Under the pieces are notes generated by a model that was given only the letters and a program-made list of their open reading frames with translations, was not told where the DNA came from and made no database searches. From assembly GCA_002794785.1 (NCBI GenBank), contig NBBA01000013.1:372001-436000 (forward strand): DNA of 64,000 bases, in the 5' to 3' direction. Below are positions 1-12,500 of this stretch, in pieces. Within the stretch, counting starts at the first letter, position 1. The number at the start of each line of letters is the position of its first letter. The stretch is from Coniferiporia sulphurascens (taxonomy: Eukaryota > Basidiomycota > Agaricomycetes > Hymenochaetales > Hymenochaetaceae). A program made the translations under genes and the position numbers.

Positions 1-2334
1 GATCGCGCACGAAGGTTCCATCTCGAATGTCCCACATTTTTAGTGTCCCATCCGACCCACTAAGTACCTTGAACTCATCATGCTGGAAGCATGTGATTGC
101 ACCCGTATGAGCTTGAAGCGCATGCTTGAGTTCGCCAGAATCAGGATCCCAAACACGTAGACTGGAATCGGCAGCTGCGGATACCAAGAACGAAGGCGAA
201 AGGCCCAACAGGCCCACTAGCGACGTGTGACCAGCCAGGGTATGCACACTTTGACCCGTGTTCAAGTTCCAGACACGAACCGTCCCGTCCATAGAGCCTG
301 AGCACGCTTGATCACGAGTTGGATCCAACACGACAGAGTAAACTATATAATTGATCAGTTATGTTGGTGAGACACCCTCTTAAAATAAGCAAATACAGAC
401 CTTTTTGCGTGTGACCAACGAGGATCCACTTTGATCGCCCGGTTATTATATCCCACACTCGGACGGTGCAATCGTAGCTACCCGATACAAGCGTTCGTCC
501 CCGCGCGGCTAGGGCTCGGACAGCATGCTCGTGACCTTCTAGAAGAAGCTTGTGGTAGGGATTTTCCTCAACATCCTCCTGTGCGAAAAAAGTCAGGGGT
601 AAGTTCAAGAGGATGTAATGTGAAGCATACCTCAGAGGGGTCACCCTCGTTGTCGTCTGCTCCATAGCATCGATATTCTCCCTCGCCGGGTTTCGGTAGC
701 GTCCATACTCTAAGCGAGTGATCGCGACTGCCCGTGACTATTAACGGACGCTTCGGCCACCGCTCCCGACGGGTAACACCGTCCTCATCGGTCCATTCGA
801 CCATTTCCGGTTTAACAATAGACAAACATCTGACGGTGCTAGTATGACCACCGAAGACATGCGTGCAGTTTCCTGTCTTCAAATCCCATATGCGCACGGT
901 ACGATCAGTTGACCCCGACACAAGAGTATCCTTGGTGGCGGCGAGGGCCCAAACACCACCTTGATGACCATCCAATGAACGAATCAACTGGCCAGTAGTT
1001 GGAGAATACACGTGTATCGAGTTGTCGTCTGACGCTGAAATAATTCTGCCATGAGAAAAGATCAAACACGTCACAACATGGGAGCCATGGGCAGCGAAGG
1101 TTAAGCGCTTTGGATTGTTGTTGTGTAACCAAGAAGTCCTCGTCAAGTGGCGAGACTTGAAGAGAATTTTATACGGATGAGGCAGGGGAAGAGAGTTCGG
1201 GACCTGTAAGGCGGTCTTGTGTCGCATATGCATTATGTGCTTTGAGAAAAGATGCTCGCTTTCTCCTCCAAACCAAATCCTTGTTGATTTCATGAGGTCT
1301 TGCCATAGCACTGGGTCTGAGTCTATTATAGCTCTCCAAGCCTTTGAGACACGCGAAGCTCGGGCCAGTGTCGAAAAAGGAAGGAAACTAAGAATGTGGG
1401 ATACGAGCTCACGGGGCAACAGAGTGAGGAAATCGCGGGCAAGTGTGGGCGTAAGTACAGACTGCAAAGTGCGAAGGACGGGGAGAGGGGAATGTCGGAG
1501 GAATGTTAGGAGAACGTGCGACTGTAACGCCGGGGGTAAAACGCTGAAATGGCTGAGGAGTGATGGTAGAGTCATTAGGGTTGTCAGAGCCATATCTGGC
1601 TGAATAGGTGCTTGAGGCTGCGGTGACGAAGCCCCGCTGGGCGGTGCCGACGGCCATATGTTGTGCGGAGGTGGCGAACCCGTCGGCGATGGAAGGGGTG
1701 AGGGTGGGGCGGCGGCGGCATTAATTGAAATTGTTCCAGGATGGGTTGGTCTGGGTTTCTTTCTCGGCGGTGGGTTGTTCGTGGGCTCCTCGACCCCCTG
1801 CATCACTATGTCATTGGTGTGCGAACGCTTCTTGCCAAAGCGTTCAACAGCTTCCTGGAGCCCAACGAGCTTGTCCTGGTCAGCGTTTTCGTCCCGCCTC
1901 ACCATGCGCCAGCCCCTGCCCGCTGATAACTCCTCCTCGTCCTGCATGTCATCGTCGCCATCGTCGCCATCACGAAATGTGGCACGTGTGCCCCCCGGGA
2001 AGATAATCGGGAAGCGGCGTAAAGAAGATGGTAACGGGACATTAAGCAACGGATACGCCTTTGGATCCTTGGGGGACGAAGGGTGTGGGAGAGGAGGCAA
2101 CGGTATGGGTGCGTACGTTGTGGTCGTTGTTGTCGTCGTTACCACTCTGAAAGTAGGAGTTAGTCTTTGATCGTGGCGGGCTCTGGTATAGAGTCGACTA
2201 ACTTGGTGGTTGAGACCGAGGGCGCAAGGATGAGGGTCGGGTGTTGACTCGGGCTCATGGCGAGCAAGTGGCACTCGGGCAGAGAGAACCTCTCGACTCT
2301 TGAAGTTGGTACAGAGGTACTCGACGCGTGACAT
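1..2334 (-). CDS. CDC4: CDC4-type F-box/WD40 substrate receptor of an SCF ubiquitin ligase (3' part outside window)
   Basis: Exons read 2334-631, 578-401 and 342 to the window edge, with introns of 52 and 58 nt; phases agree. The N-terminus is long and disordered, with a Thr run (about residues 66-73) and Pro-rich patches. A Cdc4-like dimerisation segment lies at about 250-295. The F-box is at about 305-347 (LLPRELVSHILSFLPF...W). WD40 repeats follow, with the usual GH...WD spacing (e.g. LVSGSTDRTVRIWD, LVSGSYDCTVRVWD). At least seven repeats are started and the end is missing. In the family the F-box binds Skp1 and the propeller binds phosphodegrons such as those of CDK inhibitors, giving nuclear ubiquitination. 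The S. pombe paralogues Pop1/Pop2 have the same plan, so CDC4 versus Pop1 naming is arbitrary. The start at 2334 gives the longest frame; a later Met is possible. Confidence 0.9.
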
Positions 2335-2680
2335 GAAAGGTCGTTACAACAACTTCAAGCGGAGTTGAATTCTCTCGATTTGTCACGGCCACAATACCAT
2401 TGTTCCCCTTTCTTGACGGACTGTCTCTGTGTACTTCATTTCTTCTACGTTGCAAGACAAGTGGCCGGAAGTTACAATACATCTCAAAAGCATTTAGTCC
2501 TTTATTTAATGAGCACCGAAGGCTCCCCTGTAAATGACGGCTAGATGCCGCGGCACACCCGGCACGGCTAATTAACCTTTATGTCACATTGTGATCCTAT
2601 CCCTGTCACGCTCACGTATTCGAGTGTTTCCCTCGTCGTCGCGCCCACTTACGGTCCTACCATCGCCAACAACAAAAACA
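2335..2680. other. Intergenic region between divergent CDC4-like and BuGZ genes
   Basis: These 346 bp separate two start codons facing away from each other, so they should hold both promoters and 5' UTRs. I see no clear TATA box or ORF worth calling. Confidence 0.5.
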
Positions 2681-4124
2681 ATGGGAAAGAAAAAGAACAG
2701 AGCGGTCTGTGTTTCGACATTTGCTTCGGCCCCTTTACTGTTTGCTCAATTCCATCTATAGATCATTCGCCCTTGGTGCTGGTACTGCGAGCGTGAGTTC
2801 GAGGATGAAAAAGGTTTGTCGCTGACCATTGGGACCTTTTGTCGAAGCATCATCTGAGTTTTGTTCCCCAGTACTCATGCAACACCAGAAGGCGAAGCAT
2901 TTCAAGTGTAAGACGTGCCCGCGTCGCCTTAACACTGCCGGAGGGTTGGCTGTACATATCCAGCAGGTCCACAAGCTAGAACCCGAGAAGTACGTAACGT
3001 GTACGCTTACTATCAGAATACTCCACTTACCATCGTACAAAGTCTACCTCGTATTGAAAATGCCCTTCCTGGACGTGATGGCTACGAGGTAGAAATCTTC
3101 GGTATGGAGGGGATACCCGCACCCGATGTTGCGGACTATAAGCGTAGGAAGGAAATCGAACTCGGTCTGAATCCTGGGACGATCACTCAGCCCCAGGCGA
3201 AGCGGCCGAAGATCGAAAATAAAGTATACACTCAAGACGAATTACGAATTCAGCTGGAGGCGCACAAGGCGCTTATGGGCGGCGTCGAAAATCCAGTCTC
3301 AATTGCCTCAGATGCAGTTTCTGGTGCCGTTGTGAACGCAGCGCCGCAAACGTACGCTGCACCTCCTTCGCAAATCTCCCCGCCGCCGGGCGGCATTCCT
3401 CCAGGCGTATCCCCATTCCCGCCAGGTGGGTTACCACCTCCTGCTATGCCTGGTCAACCTCCTTTCCCTCCGTTCCTTGGTGCGCCAGGTTTCCCTCCAG
3501 GGTAATTCTTCCTTCTACCTTCCAGCGATTTCAAAACTAATTGCTGTTGGTAAAGCCCTCCACCTCCTGGACTTCCTTTACACCCCGGCTTCCCCCCGCC
3601 GGGAATGTTGCCGCCGGGAGTCCCTCCTTTCGCTCCTGGCGTGTCGCCGTCGGGGTTGGCAGGAGCCTCGCCATTCGTGCCTGGCTTTATCCCTCCGCCG
3701 TTGGGCCAAACGCCTCCGGCATTCTCACCGCCCCCAGGAAGTAGTCTCAATGCGCCCTCCTCCGGTCCCCCGCTGCCTTCGGGTCCGATTTCCAACCTCA
3801 ATCAGGCCCAGTCGTCATATCCTCCGAGTTCATCTCAACAGACCACTTCTGTAACCCCCACAAAACCACCCATTCCCAATCCCAGTTTGAAACAAGAAAA
3901 TCCCGAACTGAAGAAAGGCCAAGTTTTGAAATATGGTGACGCTAACTACTGCCCTGTGAATATAAGCATGTTACTTGGGTTTCATCAATGCTGACTCACT
4001 CTATTTAATGTAGGAGGAGAACCGTGCTTACGACCCGAAGTACTTCTTCTCCCCGCAGCAGGCGCAGCCCGCCGCCGAGGAGATGCGCGGTAAAAAACGT
4101 GCGCGCGCTGAGGACTTCCTGTAA
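2681..4124 (+). CDS. BuGZ/ZNF207-like C2H2 zinc-finger protein, Bub3-binding
   Basis: Six exons: 2681-2704, 2762-2813, 2872-2989, 3043-3501, 3556-3955 and 4014-4124, giving 387 residues with every junction in phase. After a short basic MGKKKNR start come two adjacent C2H2 fingers ([13 protein letters not shown], then [22 protein letters not shown]). The next block, ending in [11 protein letters not shown], is a signature of the BuGZ/ZNF207 family. The middle is a long low-complexity Pro/Gly/Phe-rich tract, like the phase-separating region of animal BuGZ. The last exon carries a GLEBS-like motif ([13 protein letters not shown]) resembling the Bub3-binding EE-x-R-A...P-x-Y core. Known relatives stabilise Bub3 at kinetochores and bind microtubules, and also associate with splicing factors. 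The first exon encodes only eight residues, so gene finders may miss the start. Confidence 0.85.
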
Positions 4125-4436
4125 CTGTGTGCCCTCGGCCTTGCACGGGCTAAACTGCCTATTCGCCGTTGGGTCTCGCGGTTGGGTGTCTCTCATGTGC
4201 CAACTGCGATACTTGCGAACGAGACACCAGTCCGTCCCATCCCCTTTCCTCGTTGCCCTCTGCTACCAAACTTGTATCTGCTACTCATCAATCCTGTTCT
4301 CATACGTTCACGCTGTTGACTGTCTCGCAGAAAATTGTCGACTCTCAAAGCAGTGTGGGTGGGTTTTTTTTTTCTTGTTCTTCTGTTGATGCTGCAGAGT
4401 GGATTGGCCATACTGCGTGAGGCGAAGCAAGTAAGT
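4125..4436. other. 3' flank of the BuGZ gene
   Basis: These 312 bp hold a T-rich tract near 4362-4372 followed by a pyrimidine-rich stretch and a CAG. It is probably 3' UTR and terminator sequence. No ORF here looks real. Confidence 0.3.
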
Positions 4437-5049
4437 TCATCTTAGCCTCATGGACACATGACGGCGATGTTGTATCTCGTCTTCAAAGTGTTCGTCCTGA
4501 TTAGCACGATCATGTAAGAACCACTTGCTTTCGTTTTTATCTATTGGCTCGATGCTCTCTACGTTCGTGGCAAGACCGATTCGGGTGGCGAAGTGAATCT
4601 GCAGGACATATTGCAGCTTTTCGGAGCCGCCATGTGGGAGTATAGCGCTTAGATCCGACGAGCGTCTGAAGCAGCCAAGACAATGAAATGCTGATTGGAT
4701 TGCAAGTCCCGCAAAAATCCGGCCCGCTTCAAAGAATACCTGCGCACAGTATTCGACTATAGCAGCCACATGTTCCTTATTCTTTCTTCGGCGACAGTAG
4801 AAGCTGCTGCGTTCATACCCGTGAGCTCTGAGAACTGGAAAATACGGCGAAACTGGAGAGACTGAATACTCGCGCCACAAGCCTGTTGGTCGACTCGGAA
4901 GGGTCGCTGAAAGTGAACGGATCGGAGGGCGGCCCTTTTAAATTCGCAGTGGATTCTTGGTATGCAGGCAGTGTGTGAGTGCCCTTTAGACGTTTATCGG
5001 CTGCGGTGAGCTCGGTGTTTATGCGCAGTCTGAAAAAAGCGCTCGGCAT
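4437..5049 (-). CDS. Possible two-exon hypothetical protein (177 aa)
   Basis: I do not recognise this protein. Two overlapping minus-strand frames join cleanly if a 79-nt intron at 4740-4818 is removed (donor gtatga, acceptor cgcag, phase 0). Exons are then 5049-4819 and 4739-4437, giving 177 residues. The N-terminal half has MPSAFFRLRINTELTAADKR and Ser/Pro-rich sequence. The second half has a short hydrophobic stretch (IFAGLAIQSAFHCLGC) and an acidic/His C-terminus. It sits at the edge of a gene-poor block, so it could be a lineage-specific gene, a decaying gene or a chance ORF. Codon use alone does not settle it. Confidence 0.35.
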
Positions 5050-8000
5050 TTTCGGACTACTAAAGGATGATTTGAACTCGAGTATGAACTTGATATTCGT
5101 TTGCAAGATACCCGGCTACTTCGTTCACTCCGCACTTGCGGAGATCAATTTATGTTCTACTGGTTGGTGATAGTTTATTAACCTTTTCTCAGAGAATCCA
5201 TGCTCTTTTGATATCCTCAATACAGCGGGGTAAATGGTGCGAACTTCATGAATCGGGCAATGTCCGCGGTTAATACTTCCGGGCGAGAATTCTGTAGAAG
5301 CGACAATCAGGGGTGGACAGACGACTGATCACCTCGGAGCGCGAGTCGGAGTGATAAATGTACGCGGTGTCCGTGACTTTGATGCCCCTCAATACATGAA
5401 CTCTGGGAGGTCACCCTCATGCGGAAGGAAACTCCGTATTTTTTAGTAATTTTTCCCAGCTGCGTACGCATGACTGCCGTTTTTGAGGAGTTGATCCAGT
5501 GTACTTTCCCTCGCTCCGCTTCGATTACTCTGTTTCAGAGGTCCCGAAGGGCAGCCACAGGAGGGGAGACATCATAATTATTTGTATGCCAGTCTGACGT
5601 GCGGGCCGTGCGCCAGGGAAAGCTCTCCTGGTGTGAGCGTGAGGCCCTTTGGGGGTAATTACGGGTCCAAATTGCGAGCATTAGATGACTCGTCCGGCCT
5701 ATAAAACTTTATGTGGAGACATCATAAAACCGAGGCTCTGAGCGAACCAGAAGAGTGGTTCTTCTTACTTTAATGTATCGCATGTGCGCCGGTATCCAAT
5801 CACCGCCTGAAAGGCACTTTTCCAGTTATAAGAACCGACACATCGGCGCCGAAATCCGTCGCAGTGGATTCCCCAGTATACATTCTGATGGAAGCGTGTA
5901 GCTGTTTGCACCAGACTACAATGGTAAATCAAGCAGACCTCAAAGACATCTTACTGGACGTGTTCCCCTTAATGTCCCAAAATGCCCATGAATTAAGAGA
6001 GACGGCAGAATCGAAGTGAGTGTGTACACACCAGGATTAATAGCCTTTGGCTAAATGGACGGGACCGTCGAATGAATACAAGACCCATGAAGACAGTTGA
6101 AGCTGTTTTATATGTTACTTTTCCGATGCACCTCCTTCCCAGATGTTAAATATCATAGCAACTGAAAATATAAAATTAGAGTAGGGCCGTATTAGAATTC
6201 AGGCCTATAAAGGCCGATTCTGTTATCTTTCGTTGGCCCCGCAATGTGTCGAACAGTCATCAAACGAAAGCGTGCACGCGTGCTCAAGAAGCCTACTGGA
6301 AGCTTAGCCCATATGCTGACTACAATTAAGTTAGCATTCAATTGCACGATAGTCCTCGTGCAGCCGGAACCACAATGGCCCAAACCATGCGACCCCTGAG
6401 AGCGCCGTGATATGCAAGAGAACTGTCGCAATTGAAACTGATGAATTCGTCGAATTGAAAAAACGCTGGGCCGAGGTTTTTAAAAATGACTCGCCTGCGC
6501 TGACTCTGCTTTGTCCGATACGCAAAGTGTCTCTACCAGACGTGAGCTGGAGCGTATTGATTTCCGAAACTGCTAACAGCTAGAACGCGGGAGCATGTAA
6601 CTTTCATTGGCCGTTCCGAACCTGTGGGCCGTCAACGGACGAGTCCAGTCCAAATCTAATCAGTAGCATCCTCGGGATCTGAGCGGAAGTGTACACACTC
6701 AATATCAAAGGCGATAAGGGATGAAGAAGGTCTGGGGAGAAAACTTCAAGCATATGGAAGTATAAAATGTATCAACCACGCGAGATGCCGACAGGTATCT
6801 GGGTGTCTGGGTACGATTCTGACAGTTCGGAGGCGGCTAGAGATTCAGTAACTGATCAGAGCAGTTGTCAGTCGAGGTGACCCGGCTCTCGTCTGGTAGT
6901 GTAAAAGATGAATGGCTTTTCCGCATCCACCAGCCTTTATCGCAAGTTACGCCTTAGGTTTGATTGATAGAAAAGAGCACGTCGGCAGAAGACATGCATA
7001 AGGGCCATAAAAGGAGTTCCTTATACTAAACCAACCAGGGTCAACATGGTATGCATCTGGCGATAATCATTTGACACGGTGCATCGGCATTGCTATATAT
7101 ATTTCGAGAGATGATTGAAACCAGTGCTTCCAGCCCTTGAAGAGCTCGACGCTAGCTATCCTGTGGTATTTCCGATAAGCAGTATTTTCTGAAAACAAAC
7201 AGAATCAACAACTCAATCATCGGACGAAGGACGAGGGAAAAGATTACAGCATTTCACGGTTCAATTTTCCATCTTCTGCTATAAGCGCAATAATCTCGGT
7301 ACAGTAAAGGATGACGCCCCCGATGTCATATTGGATACGGAATTGAACGAAGGCTGCGGAGAGACTCCCGCAGCATATGCATGAGGTCCACATGGGGAAG
7401 GTGCATTACAAGTTATCGCGTGCACACACAGGGGATAGGGTTGTACTGCTCCCAGTGAGCACACGTAGGAGTCATGGATACATACACCGCCATCCCAACG
7501 TTTTCCCCTTTACCACAGTCGATCCTCTGGCTCAACAGTACAGGCTCGGTGAGGATAGTGAAGTGGGCTATTCAGGACCAAAAGGTCAGGATCGACGCCT
7601 TAAATATAGCATGAATGAAACGTTCAATGATAGTCCAAAACTGTATAAATATGGTGCACTTCTCTTATGAAGCCGAGATGCCCCTGTCAGTCGCTAGTCA
7701 GGGGAACCGAACTCGCATTATGAGATTGTATGAGACCAAAATGAAATAAGGCGAAACCTTGTTAATACCCAGAAATTGGTGCACAGAGATAGTCAGGAGC
7801 CGTTTCTAGCCTTAAAGTAATGTTCGAGACTGTCCTGTATGTATGTGAGCAAATACAGTTATGATTGCCACCGAGTTATCGGTGTCGCCGAAGATTTTTA
7901 AGGACTTTTGTCTTCTTATCTGTATGTCTTAGCACATTACTCAGAACGTGTCGGCCTCGTGTGCGGCAAGTGTTACGAGTGGCTCTGGTTCATCTTATCC

Positions 8001-9567
8001 TTTCTCGGAAAGACTTCTAACCGACTACCCCGAGTATGTCGTTGCGTCGATGTACCCCGCCTCGTTGGATATCGACCAATTATGCACGACATGTTAGTAT
8101 GATGATCGCCTTATTGGAACCCGTGATGCCCCGACCGCTGGAGTTCGCTTTCCTGGCGAGTGGGTTTTTTTGAGCAGACCCGTGGCGGCCGTTCTCGCGG
8201 GAAGTACGTGAGTGTTTATTATAAGCCTCAGTAGGACGGAGAAAGGAATGATCACTTCCTAGTATACGTTAGGTGCCAAGAAATCCTCGTAAAAGTTTCC
8301 ATCGGACGGGTATCTTTGCTACGTACCTGTCTCTACACAAGTTCCCTTGCAGGCTTTTTTCGGAAACTTCGCACCCGACATTCCTTGCGGCGCAGCTGTG
8401 TTCTAATTCACAGCTCTGTTTTCGTGTAGAGATCACTAAGGCGGTGCACCGCACTGTGAACTTCCGTTGAACTCCGTTCCCTAGGCAAAGCGGAGAAGGT
8501 TCTTGGCAAAGGTTTCTTTTCCACGATATAGGCCAGCAAAGTCCGACAGTTTCGAGGAATGGGCGGCTCCCAGGAGTATGTTTATTGAAGAGGCTCGAAG
8601 CAGAAAGGGGTCCTGGCGTGGGCACGAGACTGCATTCTACATGGAATATACATTGCGGGGGCAGTTCGGGCTTGCGCCTTCGGTGGTGAGACCAAGGTGT
8701 GAGAAGTCAAACAGCCGCCAGGACTACCAGTACGTATGGCGTCGTAACTCCGAGTTCATGCACGAGGCTCTCTTCCCTCGCTAGGGCCAAGGAATAGTGC
8801 CACTCAGGCCCGGGTTCAGAGCTGAGAGAAGCGGTAGCTGCAGTACAGGTCCAGAGCAAGAATCCTCAGGATCGCGAGAAGAGAACGCGGGGTCATCGCT
8901 ATCCAGGGCGCCCTTCCAACCAGACTCAGGGCGGATTGAGGGGGGGCAGAACCTAGTGTGTTGTGCTATTAGTAGATTTCTGACCCGCGCCGAGTCGGGA
9001 GAGCAAGGCGGCTGAGCCTGGGGGGATACCGAATCGGGCATATAGCCTAGTGTGACATGCGTCACGGCTACGCAGCTCAACGATCGACTTTACGCGACCG
9101 TCACTGGCAAACGCACTGGCGGCGGACACCGACTGGCAACCTCGAGCTGAGACCCGCTACCGGCCAAGTCTGCTCTCGCACGACCGCCGAAATTATGCCA
9201 GAGTATCTCGTGCAGGCGACGTGCCTTGTTGTCTATGCTTGAACGGCGCTAATTCGCGCACTATCTCAAGTACAGAAGCTCTGATACGCCGCAGTTACTA
9301 CTTCTACTGTCTCACTGCCGAACACTCGGATCTCCTCCGACTCCGTCAGCTTTGCTTCATTTGTTCCCGTTCCCAGCCCCCGGCGGATTCAGTTTGCCTC
9401 GCGTGTTCTTGGTATATAGCTGAGCTCCCGTCGATTCTGCTTTGGGTATCAAGCCCATTGCTGTCGTCCCTTGCTCTTAGCTAACAAGTCATACCGAGCT
9501 CACTCTTGCAGACTATGCCAACACCACCTTTGCACTACAACCAGTTTTACATGCCCCCGAGCACCAG
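5050..9567. other. Gene-poor block of about 4.5 kb
   Basis: Both strands carry only short ORFs (under about 120 codons) with no recognisable domain, and no pair can be spliced into a convincing protein. I see no terminal repeats, transposase or reverse-transcriptase motifs, and no tRNA or 5S gene. The last few hundred bases hold a TATA-like tatata near 9412 and pyrimidine-rich DNA. These probably belong to the promoter and 5' UTR of the transcription factor that follows. Confidence 0.5.
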
Positions 9568-12500
9568 ATGCCCCTGGCGCAATACCAAACGCATATCCCT
9601 CCGCACGAGACTGACCAAGGGATGCACCCGCACCCGCATTCCCCCCAGTCACAAGTCCCAGTAGACCCCTCACTTCAACTCTACTACCCCGGGTATAACC
9701 CATACGAACAAGGACAGCCACAACAGCACCACCACCAACAGCAAAACGCGCTGATTCCACACCAATCATCCATGCATACACAGTTGACTATACCGGCTCT
9801 TTCTCCACAATCGTCTTCATCACAGGGCTCGGAATACGTGGGAACTCCCCCAGAAGGTATCCCCTCATCCTCGCATCAAAACTTTTCGTCGAATGGTAAG
9901 AGGCCTTCCTCGTCAGCCGCCGGCGGAGGTCCACCAGGGAGCAGGAAAAAGTCAAAACTGGACGATAGAGACGATGACGATATGGCTAGTCCTTCTTCGG
10001 AGATGCCTGAAGGTAAAGTGAAAGCTACGAGGGGCTCCAGGTATGCTTTTATTTTTTACGCTCTTTTCAGGAACGCTAATACGGGTCTATGCACCTTTCA
10101 GGGCCTGTGCGGTTTGTCGAAGGCTTAAAATGAAATGTGTCGGTGCGGAAAACGGCCCACCCTGCAAGCGCTGCGAAGCAGGTAACCACCAGTGCATTTT
10201 TGAGGAGTCAAATCGGGGCAAGCGTTCCACGAAGTACGAACGCAGTGTTATATGTTGAACTCCTACCCTGACGTTTTCCCCATGAGCAGTAGTAATGTTA
10301 GAAAACACGAACAGCTTACTCGTTCGTTGCGCAAGATGGAGAAGACATTGGATACCGTTTTACGCTCTATAGGTAATCCAGGTATCTCTTCTATAGCTTC
10401 GGGAATGGTGTCGCGTTCGCCGTCACCGTCAGACCCCGCCGCCAAAACGCAAGAATTAATGAAGACTCCAACTCCCCCTCCTACCCAAAACTCGTCGAAT
10501 ATGCATCCTTCACACCACCATCCGGGCTCGCCTAGGCTGCACTCCCTTCCCGATAACGAATTGAACCCACTTGGTTTGCTGGCCGAGGCCAGCCTGGCAA
10601 ATCGGCGTGCTCAAAACCGCTCTCAATCTCAAGCACAGACTGCTTCTTCTCTTTCTCCCACTACGAGCCATAAAGTCGGTGTGGCAAGTGATGTGTACTT
10701 TAAGCCTGGTTCGTCCCTCCAACCCTCTTTTCGCTAAATGAGCTAATCCTCCATGTCTAGGCCCAATGACTATTTTGCCTCTGCGCCGCTTATATATTGA
10801 GCGCCAGATCCAACCCGAAATGCTGAATTTTGTTTCCACGGAAGAGGTTGTCGCATTGTTTAAAATGTGAGTTTGATCGAAACCGGGTTTAACACTACGC
10901 GTTAACGAAGAACCCGCTAGTTTCTTTGAGCACATGAATGTCTGTAAGCAGTTTTCAGAGTTGGGTAACTTTGATTAAACATACGCAGATTCACCTCGGG
11001 CTCCTGGACCCGGATTTCCACACGCCATCGTTGGTGTGCTCAAGATCTCCATTTTTACTCACAACAAGTACGAATTATCTAGCCACCTATTTTCTACTGA
11101 CCATTTACTGACGTATCCTTCTTCGTGAATAACTCCGCGTAGTCTGCGGCATTTCATCTAAGTTTTACGGTACTCGCCCCGAACTTCATCCTAAGCTATC
11201 AGCTCTCTCCAGAAAACTGGCATTCAGTGTGCCCGAGCAAGGCTACAAATCTGTTGAGATTGTTCAAGCATACCTACTTCTCTCCTTGTGGGGCTGTGGG
11301 CCTGTTGAACGATTTGAACAGGACAAGACGTGGCTCCTCTTGGGCATGGGTATCAGGTATGGATCTCACATTATTCGAAGAGAATTGGTGATTTATTCTT
11401 CCGCCATTGGCGGGCTTAGAATGGCGACAGACTTAAATCTACACCGAAAGACAGCCACACTGGGTCAGAACACCCCTGAAGGGCGTGCGCGCGATATAGA
11501 AGTGCACAATCGAGAGCGAACCTGGTTAATATGCTACATCCTTGATCGAAGCATGAGTGCACAGATGGGGAAGCCTCATTCTATCAAAGAAGAGTACGTT
11601 TGACATTAATCCTGATAATACTATTTCCCGTGCTTCTTTCTCACGCTGTCTCAGTTTCATCATTCAGAACACTACACTTTTTTGGACTAAGCCGATTTCG
11701 CGAAAAGGTGATGGGGGTATTGCTGCGTATGCCGTAAGCCCCCGTGATTTCTGTACGCCTAGAGTCCATCTGAGTTTCGTCAACAGGAGTTACAACGGGT
11801 CTTATCTCGGAGCCTCGACCTTCTCCATTCCAGCACCACGTCGGCTTCAGGCCTGCAGACGAATTGTGACTACTACCTAGTAACGAGAACGATTGAGGCA
11901 CAGCTGCATAGCTGGCTGGACGAATGGGTCGGAAAACTCGTTCACCTTGGTGAGTCTCGCTTACTAAGTATTAGCCTTTTTCTGAATGGAAAACTTTTAG
12001 AGGATGCGCCAGTCGCTTATCATCTTTACTGGTCGTCGATGGGAAATTTCTACTATAACTACGCCATGCTTGTTATCAATTCCTTCGGCCTACAAAATGC
12101 CCTTGATCGCTCGCCGGTGGACGTCGGACATTTCTTTGCCCGCTGTCACACCAGTGCCGTTGCTTGTGCGACGCTCGTACGCGATGAACTCGGACCTCGA
12201 GGCTTCCTACGTTATTCTCCGGATTCCCATTTTGTTCAATGTTCATATGCTGTTTTGAGCCTTTTGAAAGTGAGTAATTTCTGCTCGCTCATAAGCACGC
12301 ATGGTTTTCATATATTACGGCCCATACTCTCGTAGTTTACACGGCCAGCGTTTCGAGCATTCCTTGTCGATGAAAAGGGGACGTTCGCGCTCATTCAGGA
12401 TATCGCAGATCTTTTGGAAAGTATTGCAGCCGGACCTCTTCATACTCCCGGGCTTTACAGTACATTCCTCCGGGCACTCATTTCCGCACAAGCAGATGGG

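Noticed and set aside
1658..2170. Plus-strand ORF ending in a Val run
   Set aside because: It is antisense to the disordered Thr/Pro-rich N-terminus of the CDC4-like protein.
5565..5726. A 12-base sequence (ggagacatcata) occurring at 5565 and 5715
   Set aside because: A 12-mer match is expected by chance in a block of this size, and the flanks do not match.
5050..9567. Search for transposon remains, tRNA or 5S rRNA in the gene-poor block
   Set aside because: No terminal repeats, transposase or polymerase motifs, tRNA box pairs or 5S-like sequence could be recognised by eye. A dedicated search would be needed to exclude degraded copies.
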